Shown here piece by piece: positions 47,867 through 55,262 of a stretch of DNA of 64,000 nt (position 1 is its first letter; each line of letters starts with the position of its first letter). The stretch is from contig JANWWK010000056.1 of the NCBI GenBank assembly GCA_025056175.1, positions 1 to 64,000 of the forward strand, read 5' to 3'. Under the pieces are notes generated by a model. It saw nothing but the letters and a program-made list of their open reading frames with translations. It searched no databases and had not been told where the DNA came from. Made by a program: the position numbers and the translations under genes. The DNA comes from Anaerolineales bacterium (lineage in GTDB: Bacteria > Chloroflexota > Anaerolineae > Anaerolineales > Villigracilaceae).

Positions 47867-49188
47867 TTGACTGGGATGCCCTGACCACCGAAGCCGCCCA
47901 ACTGCTGAGCGGCTACCTGCAAATCCAATCGCTCAACCCGCCGGGCGATGAGCGCGCTGCCGCCGCGTTCCTGGCCGAACACTTGCGCTGGCGCGGCTTC
48001 GCGCCCAAAATCTACGAATCGGCCCCCCACCGCGCCAACCTGGTGGCGCGCCTGCCCGGAGACGGGACGAAAAAGCCCATTCTGCTCTACAACCACATGG
48101 ACGTGGTCGAAGCCGACCCCACCCGCTGGTCGCACGGCCCGTTCAGCGGTGACATCCGCGACGGGTACGTGTACGGGCGCGGCGCAATTGACATGAAGGG
48201 CATGGGCATCCTGCAACTCCTGGCGCTCGACCTGCTCCGCCAGACTCATCCCCAAAGAAGCCGCGACATCATCTTCTTCGCCGCCGCCGACGAGGAAAAG
48301 GGCGGCAAATTCGGCGCGCAGTGGATGATTGAACATCACTGGCCCGAACTCGAAGCCGAATACGTTTGGGACGAGGGCGGATTTGGCCTGCGCGATTTCT
48401 TTGGCCCGCAGCCGGTTTTTACGGTCTCGATAGCCGAGAAAAAAGACCTGTGGCTGAAGATGATTGCTCACGGCGACCCCGGTCACAGCGGTATGCCGCA
48501 CGAGAACAACGCCATCAACATTCTCTTGCGCGCACTCGACCGTCTTCGCAGCCTGGAAGCGGCTTATGAACTTCATCCCATCCCGCGCCGCATGTTCCGT
48601 GACCTGTCTGAGCGCATGCCTTTCCCCAAATCCTTCCTGCTCAAAAACCTGGACAACCCGCGCTTCTTCCGCCTGGCCCTGCCTGCGCTTACGGCCAATC
48701 ACACCATTGCCGCCATGCTCAAAGATACGATGAGCATCACCGTTTTGCAGGCCGGCGGCAAAGAGAACATCATCCCGGAACGCGCCGAAGCGACCCTTGA
48801 CCTGCGCCTGCTCCCCGACCGCGTCCCCGCCGAGGTGGTGGAAAAACTGAAGCGGCTGGTGGACGACCGGCGCATCGAGTTTCAAATCCTGCAAGCGCCC
48901 GAACCCGCCGCATCGTCGGACCCCGATTCGGAGTTCTTCCGCGTCCTCTCCGAGGTCTTGTTTGAACTCGTGCCAGATGGCCTCACCACTCCCATGCTCA
49001 GCCCCGGCACGACCGATTCGGCCTTCTTCCGGCAGAAGGGAGCGCAAAGTTACGGCCTGTTCCCCATCATCATCACTCCCGGCGAACTGGCGCGCTTCCA
49101 TGGGATAGACGAGCGCATCTCGCTCGACAATCTGCGGCTTGGACTGCAAATCACCTACCGCGTGCTGGAGACGATGACGCGGATGTAG
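47863..49188 (+). CDS. M20 family metallopeptidase (ArgE/DapE-like)
   Basis: LYNHMDVVEADPTRWSHGPFSGDI, GRGAIDMKGMG, AADEEKGGKFGAQWM, SPGTTDSAFFRQKG; ATGA overlap with the epimerase gene. Confidence 0.92.
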   Translation: MIDWDALTTEAAQLLSGYLQIQSLNPPGDERAAAAFLAEHLRWRGFAPKIYESAPHRANLVARLPGDGTKKPILLYNHMDVVEADPTRWSHGPFSGDIRDGYVYGRGAIDMKGMGILQLLALDLLRQTHPQRSRDIIFFAAADEEKGGKFGAQWMIEHHWPELEAEYVWDEGGFGLRDFFGPQPVFTVSIAEKKDLWLKMIAHGDPGHSGMPHENNAINILLRALDRLRSLEAAYELHPIPRRMFRDLSERMPFPKSFLLKNLDNPRFFRLALPALTANHTIAAMLKDTMSITVLQAGGKENIIPERAEATLDLRLLPDRVPAEVVEKLKRLVDDRRIEFQILQAPEPAASSDPDSEFFRVLSEVLFELVPDGLTTPMLSPGTTDSAFFRQKGAQSYGLFPIIITPGELARFHGIDERISLDNLRLGLQITYRVLETMTRM

Positions 49189-49212
49189 CGCAAATCGGAG
49201 ACTTGCGCTACA
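49184..49212. repeat. Related GCGCAAA hairpin, copy C, overlapping the stop codon of the M20 gene
   Basis: TGTAGCGCAAatcggagacTTGCGCTACA; 10-bp stem. Confidence 0.75.
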
Positions 49213-49225
49213 AATTTTCAAGAAA

Positions 49226-49801
49226 ATGAGGCAACTTATGCTGGAACGACTCTCCAAAACCCTGCATTCCTTTGCCAGAGGCTGGCTGGTGCTAGTCTTG
49301 CTCGCGCTGACGCTCTCGTTCGAGGGCTTCATCTTCCCCGCTCTCGACCAGGCGATAACCGCCGGGGGCGCCGGCCCGCTCGATTTGCTGTTCTTCTACA
49401 CCCCGCAGCAGGCGTATGAAAGGATAGCCGCCTACGGCCCGGCCGGCCGCGCCGCCTACCGCCTGACCGAACTGACCGCCGATGTTCTCTACCCTACCGT
49501 GTACAGCCTGTTTTTGGGCCTGCTGCTCTCCTGGCTGTTTCAGCGCGGCTTCCCGGCGCAGACCCGCATTCAGCGCTGGAACGTGATTCCGCTGGGCGCG
49601 TGGCTGTTCGATTTGCTCGAAAACCTCGGTATCGTCACCCTGCTCACCATCTATCCCGCTGCGCCCATCGGGCTGGCCTGGGTCACGGCGGTCTTTACGA
49701 TGATGAAGTGGTGTTTTGTGGGTATCAGTTTTGGCCTGGCTCTCGTTGGGGCGGCAGCGGCGATTTGGAAGGCTGTCACGCGTTCGTTTACAGTGGTCTA
49801 G
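49226..49801 (+). CDS. Multi-TM membrane protein of unknown function; start may be 49238
   Basis: Hydrophobic; WLFDLLENLGIV resembles LFDFSENSLI of the MFS fusion N-terminus. Confidence 0.7.
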   Translation: MRQLMLERLSKTLHSFARGWLVLVLLALTLSFEGFIFPALDQAITAGGAGPLDLLFFYTPQQAYERIAAYGPAGRAAYRLTELTADVLYPTVYSLFLGLLLSWLFQRGFPAQTRIQRWNVIPLGAWLFDLLENLGIVTLLTIYPAAPIGLAWVTAVFTMMKWCFVGISFGLALVGAAAAIWKAVTRSFTVV

Positions 49802-49867
49802 ATTCTAACCCTTCCTGGATGACTTGGACAACCATGGCTGGTAGTAAATTCTCTCCTGAAGGTCATC

Positions 49868-50422
49868 TCACCTGCGGGACGGTTTCATCCAGGGCGGGTC
49901 GAGCCGCGCCACCTCGGCATAGACCGGGCAATCGGGCGAGTGCGCCCCCGGCAGGTAGCCGGTGCTCATCAGGAACTCGTTCACAATCTCGCCGCCGGTA
50001 AAGACGAAAGTTTTTTTGAACAATTTCGTCCACGCCTCCTTCGTCAGCGGGTGGTGCGCGTCCAGCCAGCCCCGGAACGAGCCATAGTGCGGGTACAGCG
50101 CCAAAATCCGGCGCGCGTTTTCGATGGCCGCATTCACCTTCAGCCGGTTGCGGATGATACCGGGGTCGGCCAACAGCCGGGCGCGCTCGGCCTCGCCGTA
50201 ACCGGCCACCGTTGGCAGGTCGAAATTATCGTAGGCGCGCCGGAAATTCTCCGCTTTTTTGAGAATCGTAATCCACGACAACCCGGCCTGATTGATTTCC
50301 AGCACCAGCCGCTCGAACAGCAGGTTGTCATCGGTCAGCGGGAAGCCGTACTGCGTGGCGTGGTAAGCGTGGTTGAAGGTATCTTCGGGGTGCGCGTTGC
50401 AGTAATCGCAGTAAGTGGTCAT
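49868..50422 (-). CDS. tag: DNA-3-methyladenine glycosylase I
   Basis: LLFERLVLEINQAGLSWITILKKAENFRRAYDNFD; conserved Tag family layout; MSTGYLPGAHSPDCPVY. Confidence 0.92.
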   Translation of the reverse strand: MTTYCDYCNAHPEDTFNHAYHATQYGFPLTDDNLLFERLVLEINQAGLSWITILKKAENFRRAYDNFDLPTVAGYGEAERARLLADPGIIRNRLKVNAAIENARRILALYPHYGSFRGWLDAHHPLTKEAWTKLFKKTFVFTGGEIVNEFLMSTGYLPGAHSPDCPVYAEVARLDPPWMKPSRR

Positions 50423-51204
50423 TCCAGCAAATCTTCCAGTCTTTGATAAATGGGGATGGATTTTTCACCCGCCCAGGCCTCGATTCCCTCCCAGAACCGG
50501 TCGGCGGCCCGGGCAATTTGCGCGGGACTCTCCAGCCTGCCGCTGGTTACCAGTTCACAGAATTGGTCATAGCCTGAAGGTTTATCCGCTAAAACCCGGC
50601 TCTCGCTGAACATCGTCGCGGACGAAGTGTACAACGTCCGGTTCGCCAGCCCAATCAGGTACGCGCCGTATTGCGCCATCTCTACCGCCAGCGCGGACAG
50701 GTTTTCCGTTTCCCCGCTCGCCGCCGCATTGCGGATTTTGCCCAGGAACTCGTACAACTCCCCAACGATGACCCCGCGAATCAAGTCGTCGTACTCCTCG
50801 TCGGCGTGGTCGAAAACGTAGCCCTTGAGCGACTCGAAAAAACGAGTCGGGTCATACAGCGGAAGGATGTTCACGCAAGACCCGTGCGTGAGCGGCCAGA
50901 ACTCATCCAACTCGGCGGCCCAGGCAGTTAAAACCTCCGGGCTTTGGACGTTGACCTCGGCCTTCCAGTCGCCTTCCGACCATTCGTAATCCTCGTCAAT
51001 GCCCTCGCCGCGCACCACGCAGTACATCTCGATGTCGCTGAATGGCCCATCGGTGCCGCGCGCCAGCGAGCCGTACAGACCAATCGCCAACACGTCGAAA
51101 TGCGCCCGGAATGTTTCGGCAATTGCGCGGGCGCGGGACATTCTTTCAGCATGGGAGCAGGGTTGGGGGCCGGGCATAGGGTTTTTCGTGGCGTGATTTG
51201 CCAA
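50419..51204 (-). CDS. Kanamycin nucleotidyltransferase-like protein (ANT(4')-I family homolog)
   Basis: AIGLYGSLARGTDGPFSDIEMYCVV, EWSEGDWKAEVNVQSPEVL, FWPLTHGSCVNILPLYD and PSGYDQFCELVTSGRL parallel remembered ANT(4') sequences. Confidence 0.85.
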   Translation of the reverse strand: MANHATKNPMPGPQPCSHAERMSRARAIAETFRAHFDVLAIGLYGSLARGTDGPFSDIEMYCVVRGEGIDEDYEWSEGDWKAEVNVQSPEVLTAWAAELDEFWPLTHGSCVNILPLYDPTRFFESLKGYVFDHADEEYDDLIRGVIVGELYEFLGKIRNAAASGETENLSALAVEMAQYGAYLIGLANRTLYTSSATMFSESRVLADKPSGYDQFCELVTSGRLESPAQIARAADRFWEGIEAWAGEKSIPIYQRLEDLLE

Positions 51205-51210
51205 ATCGCG

Positions 51211-52344
51211 TTACTGACCCAAAAATTCATCCAACCGCGCCAGCGCTTCGGGCATATTTTTGCGCGCAAAGCCCAGGCGAAAATGGTGGTTGAGCGCAGT
51301 CGAGACAGGGTTGCCGGGGTGGTCGTACAGCGTTCCGGGCAGCAGCAACACGCCGCTTTCGTGGACGAGTTCATCGCAGAAGGTTTCCACCTTGCCGGAG
51401 AGCAGTTTGGGGAAACCGATTGGCCCGGCGTGGGGGCGCACCCACAAAAAACGGTCGCTGTGGCGGGCGAAAAAGTCATCGAGCAGGGCCAGGTTGCGGT
51501 GAATTATCCCCAAATTGCGGGCTGTCAGTTCTTTCCGATGGCGCAGGGCCAGTTCGGCCAGGAATTCGCTCGGCGCGCTGTTGCAGATGGTGGTGTAATC
51601 TTTGAGCGCGGCCATTTTTTGATAGATGCTTTCGTTGCGCGTGGCAACCCAGCCGATGCGCAGCCCGGCCAACCCGTAGGTTTTGGACATCACCCCCAGC
51701 GAGACGAAGTTTGGGTGCAGGTCACAGGCGGCGGGCAGGCGGTCTTGCGGGTCGTATTCCAGTTCGCGGTAGACTTCGTCAGAGAAGAGCAAAATGCCCC
51801 TCTCGCGGCAGACAAGCTCCAGCCGGGTCTGTTCCGCGCGGGACATTAACCAGCCGGTGGGATTGTGCGGGGTGTTGACCACAATCAGGCGGGTATCAGG
51901 CCGAATTATTCTTTCCAATTCATCGAAATCGAGCGCCCAATTGTTTTCCGCGCGCGCTTCCCAATACGAGATTTCCGCGCCCAGGCTCCTGGCAATCTCG
52001 AACAGCGATTGGTAGCACGGCCAGTGGACGATGACGTGGTCGCCGGGCTGGAGCGCGGCCTGCATGAACAGGGTGATGGCTTCCTGCGCGCCCGCGTGGA
52101 CGAGAACGTGTTCGGGGGCGATGGTTTCGTAGATGTTGGCAATTTCCCGCCGCAGAGAGGGCGCGCCGAGCGATTCGGTGTAGCCCAGCCAGTGGTTTTT
52201 GAAGGCCGTCTCCGCACCGGGTTCGAGGGCCAGCAACTCGGCAATCGTCAGCGATTCGCAGTCGGAACTGCACAACAGGTAGCGGGCGCTGAATTCGTAG
52301 CGGGCAAAGTAGCGCTCAAGGAGGAAGGGGGATGGGAGGAGCAT
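51211..52344 (-). CDS. Class I/II PLP-dependent aminotransferase
   Basis: VNTPHNPTGWLMSRAEQ, LLFSDEVYRELEYDP, SLGVMSKTYGLAGLRIGW (PLP lysine). Confidence 0.92.
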   Translation of the reverse strand: MLLPSPFLLERYFARYEFSARYLLCSSDCESLTIAELLALEPGAETAFKNHWLGYTESLGAPSLRREIANIYETIAPEHVLVHAGAQEAITLFMQAALQPGDHVIVHWPCYQSLFEIARSLGAEISYWEARAENNWALDFDELERIIRPDTRLIVVNTPHNPTGWLMSRAEQTRLELVCRERGILLFSDEVYRELEYDPQDRLPAACDLHPNFVSLGVMSKTYGLAGLRIGWVATRNESIYQKMAALKDYTTICNSAPSEFLAELALRHRKELTARNLGIIHRNLALLDDFFARHSDRFLWVRPHAGPIGFPKLLSGKVETFCDELVHESGVLLLPGTLYDHPGNPVSTALNHHFRLGFARKNMPEALARLDEFLGQ

Positions 52345-52367
52345 GGTAATTGGTGAGTGGTAGTTGG
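52345..52367. repeat. Short degenerate heptamer run GGTAATT-GGTGAGT-GGTAGTT
   Basis: Three consecutive 7-bp units starting at the aminotransferase start codon. Confidence 0.5.
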
Positions 52368-52512
52368 CTTGCTTTTTAGGCGCAACGTTACCTGAAAGTA
52401 GCCGCGCTGACGATAGAAAAAATATCTGCTCCATCGCGGATTTTTTGAAACAAATCAAGGTTGATTGTTCCACTTGGGTAGTTGGTTTTTTCTTGAATCA
52501 TAATCAGTTCAG

Positions 52513-52848
52513 TCAGTACCAGCAAAACTCTACGGAATATTCGCCATACTGGCTGAGCTTCTGAAATCGGGTTACATCAGAAGGCTTAAAAATCTGCAAA
52601 GACGGCGGGAATGTATCGGCTGGGGCAACTTTCAGGATAATATTTTGAATAATATGGTCAACCAGCGTATTTGTAAGCGTCAGATTGCCTGTTCGTTTTG
52701 CAAATAAGTCCACAACCAGATGAATATGCTTGGGTGTTCTTAATCTTTTGTTTGGTTCACGATATTTGACAATAAAATCATAAGGAGACTTGCTGCCACG
52801 TTCAACATGGATTTCAACCTGGTTGGAAGTAGTATAGACGATTGGCAT
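52513..52848 (-). CDS. Unknown 111-aa protein, downstream of and close to the XRE regulator
   Basis: 6-bp gap to the XRE gene; no recognised family; basic/aromatic-rich. Confidence 0.65.
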   Translation of the reverse strand: MPIVYTTSNQVEIHVERGSKSPYDFIVKYREPNKRLRTPKHIHLVVDLFAKRTGNLTLTNTLVDHIIQNIILKVAPADTFPPSLQIFKPSDVTRFQKLSQYGEYSVEFCWY

Positions 52849-52854
52849 TTTTAC

Positions 52855-53073
52855 TCAGTTCTGGTTGGATGACAGGAAATGTGAAATGGGCTTGCCGTAA
52901 AGTTTCGCAAATGCTTCAAGTTCAAAAATATCCAGGCGGCGCTTACCTGTTTCACAGCGCGAAACATAAGATTGAGTCTTATGCAGTTTTTCGGCAACTT
53001 CGCCTTGACTCAATCCTAGCGTCTCACGTAGTTCACGAAGTTTGGCGGCAATTTGATTATTCGTGTCGCTCAT
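52855..53073 (-). CDS. XRE-family HTH regulator (72 aa; controller-protein-sized)
   Basis: IAAKLRELRETLGLSQGEVAEKLHKTQSYVSRCETGKRRLDIFELEAFAKLYGKPI. Confidence 0.92.
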   Translation of the reverse strand: MSDTNNQIAAKLRELRETLGLSQGEVAEKLHKTQSYVSRCETGKRRLDIFELEAFAKLYGKPISHFLSSNQN

Positions 53074-53082
53074 GGCAAGACC

Positions 53083-53101
53083 TTATGCAAAAACTGCATA
53101 A
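53083..53101. promoter_or_regulatory. Operator-like inverted repeat TTATGCA-AAAAC-TGCATAA
   Basis: Perfect 7-bp arms, 9 bp upstream of the XRE start; same architecture as 54057-54075. Confidence 0.75.
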
Positions 53102-53103
53102 AT

Positions 53104-53134
53104 AAAAAATCGCCCCTTATAAGGAGCGATTTTT
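53104..53134. terminator. Terminator hairpin between methylase and XRE gene
   Basis: AAAAAATCGCcCCTTATAAGGaGCGATTTTT; T-tract on both strands. Confidence 0.8.
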
Positions 53135-53158
53135 GAGAACGGTGATAAGTCAGGTATT

Positions 53159-54043
53159 TTACGGCGCATAATTGATAACCACCAATTCGCTAATTTTTCC
53201 GCGCTTTTCTGGATTTGAATTAATGGCGCGAGAGGCCTTTACTTCGATACAAGTGAAGTCTTTGTACAAGTCTAGAACAGGTTTTACCCAAGAATTACTC
53301 AACATCACTTTACAGCCGCGACTATCTAATTGACGAAAAAGCGCAGCAAGTTCTATCTGTTCTCGCTCACCAAACGATTTTTCGGTGTAACTTGTAAAAC
53401 TAGATGTTTTCGATACGGGCGCATAGGGCGGGTCGAAATAAATAAAATCACCCGCTTGCGCCCAATTTAATGTGTCTTTAAAGTCACATGCAGCCAGTTC
53501 AACATCTTGCAAAGCCTGGCTTGCTGTTACCAACTCGTCAACGTCAAAAATCGCAGGGTCTTTGTAACTTCCCATTGGCACGTTAAATTGACCAGAACGA
53601 TTAACGCGATATAAACCATTAAAACAAGTTTTGTTGAGATAAATAAAACGCGCCGCTCTTTCAATATCTGTAAGTCTGCCGGGGCGTAGAGAACGGATTT
53701 GATAGTAATACTCTTTATTGTGACTTTTACGATGCGCTGCAAGGAGCTCTATCAATGCTCTTACATCGTCACGGACAATGCGATAAGTATTAATCAATTC
53801 TGCATTGCTATCTGTAATTCTGGCAGAGGTAAAACTAAGTTTTCCTTTTTCTCGCAGGCTAAAAATATGCCAATATACGGCAGCGCTTCCTGCAAATGGC
53901 TCGCAATATCGAGAAAAATCTTTAGGAAAAAAGTCAGTCAGTTGATCTATTAACTGGCTTTTCCCGCCCGCCCATTTTAGGAATGGTTTAGGAAAAATTC
54001 GTTTGGTCTGAATTTCAAATAATAAAGGCTGGTTGATTAACAT
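53159..54043 (-). CDS. D12-class (Dam-type) DNA adenine N6-methyltransferase
   Basis: PFLKWAGGKSQLI, YCEPFAGSAAVY, NKTCFNGLYRVNRSGQFNVPMGSYKDP, DFIYFDPPYAPVS. Confidence 0.95.
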   Translation of the reverse strand: MLINQPLLFEIQTKRIFPKPFLKWAGGKSQLIDQLTDFFPKDFSRYCEPFAGSAAVYWHIFSLREKGKLSFTSARITDSNAELINTYRIVRDDVRALIELLAAHRKSHNKEYYYQIRSLRPGRLTDIERAARFIYLNKTCFNGLYRVNRSGQFNVPMGSYKDPAIFDVDELVTASQALQDVELAACDFKDTLNWAQAGDFIYFDPPYAPVSKTSSFTSYTEKSFGEREQIELAALFRQLDSRGCKVMLSNSWVKPVLDLYKDFTCIEVKASRAINSNPEKRGKISELVVINYAP

Positions 54044-54056
54044 ATCACTGCCTGTT

Positions 54057-54075
54057 TTATGCAATTATCGCATAA
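54057..54075. promoter_or_regulatory. Operator-like inverted repeat TTATGCA-ATTAT-CGCATAA
   Basis: Same arms (one mismatch) and 5-bp spacer as 53083-53101; 13 bp upstream of the methylase start. Confidence 0.7.
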
Positions 54076-54276
54076 AGCCTGTTTTCTTACAAACGCTAAA
54101 TTGTCGAAGAGGGCAAGTCAACGGTTGGCTTCATCGGCGGGCGGGGGACTTGGCGGGAAAAAGCCAAAGGGCGAACCCGCCAAAGGCGCCGAATCCCCTC
54201 GAGCGGGGCGAACGCCCCCGCCCGTCTGGGTGCAAGCGGTGTTGGACGCGTTTTGAGGTACCAGAACCTATGCCCT

Positions 54277-54588
54277 TTACTGTTGTGCTTGCTGACCAGA
54301 CGATTTTTGATGCCTTACATGTGCTTCCATATATGCTCGAAGTAAGGAATTTATGCGCGTTTGATAGCCGCGCCCTTGCGACTTGAACCACGTCAAGACA
54401 TCCTGGTCAACCCGAATTGTTAACTGGGCTTTATTCTTTTTCACTTTCAAACCGCGCTTGACTACGGCTTTTGCAAACATTTCTGGAGTTAATTCGGGAA
54501 TATCGGACAAATCAATATTCTCATCATCCATTGCTTCAAGCCGTTCCCAATCAGTTTGAGATTTGTTGGAAATAGTAGATTTGCTCAT
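54277..54588 (-). CDS. brnA: BrnA-like antitoxin
   Basis: KAQLTIRVDQDVLTWFKSQGRGYQTRINSLLRAYMEAH; overlaps the BrnT gene. Confidence 0.9.
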   Translation of the reverse strand: MSKSTISNKSQTDWERLEAMDDENIDLSDIPELTPEMFAKAVVKRGLKVKKNKAQLTIRVDQDVLTWFKSQGRGYQTRINSLLRAYMEAHVRHQKSSGQQAQQ

Positions 54589-54826
54589 TTTTTGTCGCTT
54601 TTCTTGCCGAGATGATACGGATATTTTCGCCGCGTTCCGTATAGACTACGACAACAACCGTGCTTCTCAAGATGCCGATAACAATAAAACGGTTTTCGCC
54701 ATCGTCGAAACGCTCATCTGGGATGGTCACTATATCGCCGTCAAAGATTTCTTCGACATCGAGAAAATCAATACCATGCTTTTTGATATTGATTTGGCGT
54801 TTTTGCTCATCCCATTCGTAACTCAT
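54551..54826 (-). CDS. brnT: BrnT-like toxin
   Basis: YEWDEQKRQINIKKHGIDFLDVEEIF...RFVIGI-type core...RIISARKATKNEQIYY. Confidence 0.93.
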   Translation of the reverse strand: MSYEWDEQKRQINIKKHGIDFLDVEEIFDGDIVTIPDERFDDGENRFIVIGILRSTVVVVVYTERGENIRIISARKATKNEQIYYFQQISN

Positions 54827-54904
54827 ATTTATATTGTAAGTATTATGTGTAGTTACGTCAACTAATTGCGCCGAAAAATCGCCCCAATGGTTTGTAAAGG
54901 TTCG

Positions 54905-55174
54905 CTATGTTTTACTGCGCCAGCGCCCAACATTAATTTCGATGGCGTAGGGTTTGTGGCGGCCATGCCAGCCGAAGGATTGCCAGGTCCAGCGGACGAG
55001 CGGCAGGAAACTGGCGGTGAGCAGGTAGTTGTGGTCGAGGATTTCGCCGATGCTCCACGCTTTGGGGGCCGGGCGCTGCCAGATTTGGGACTCGCTCAAT
55101 CCGTTGAGCGTGGCGAAGGCAGCCTTGCGCTGGCGGTCGAGCAGGTCGAGGTAGGCGGGAACGACAGTTTGCAT
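54905..55174 (-). CDS. DinB-like protein, unusually short (89 aa), possibly 3'-truncated
   Basis: MQTVVPAYLDLLDRQRKAAFATLNGLSESQIWQRPAPKAWSIGEILDHNYLLTASFLPLV; ends at the island edge. Confidence 0.6.
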   Translation of the reverse strand: MQTVVPAYLDLLDRQRKAAFATLNGLSESQIWQRPAPKAWSIGEILDHNYLLTASFLPLVRWTWQSFGWHGRHKPYAIEINVGRWRSKT

Positions 55175-55192
55175 CACGTTCTCCTGATGAAT

Positions 55193-55244
55193 GACAATGG
55201 ACGATAGACCATTGACCACCGTCCATCGTCTATCGTCCATTGTC
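55193..55244. repeat. 17-bp perfect inverted repeat with heptamer-like periodicity
   Basis: GACAATGGACGATAGAC (55193-55209) and GTCTATCGTCCATTGTC (55228-55244); flanking units TCCATCG TCTATCG TCCATTG TCTGTAG TCTGTGG. Confidence 0.85.
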
Positions 55245-55262
55245 TGTAGTCTGTGGTCGGTT

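Noticed and set aside
47191-49332. 713-aa minus-strand ORF
   Set aside because: Antisense shadow of the epimerase and M20 peptidase genes, both of which have strong family motifs on the plus strand.
52345-54905. Transposon or integrase driving the defence island
   Set aside because: No transposase, integrase or clear terminal inverted repeats or target duplications recognised at the borders.
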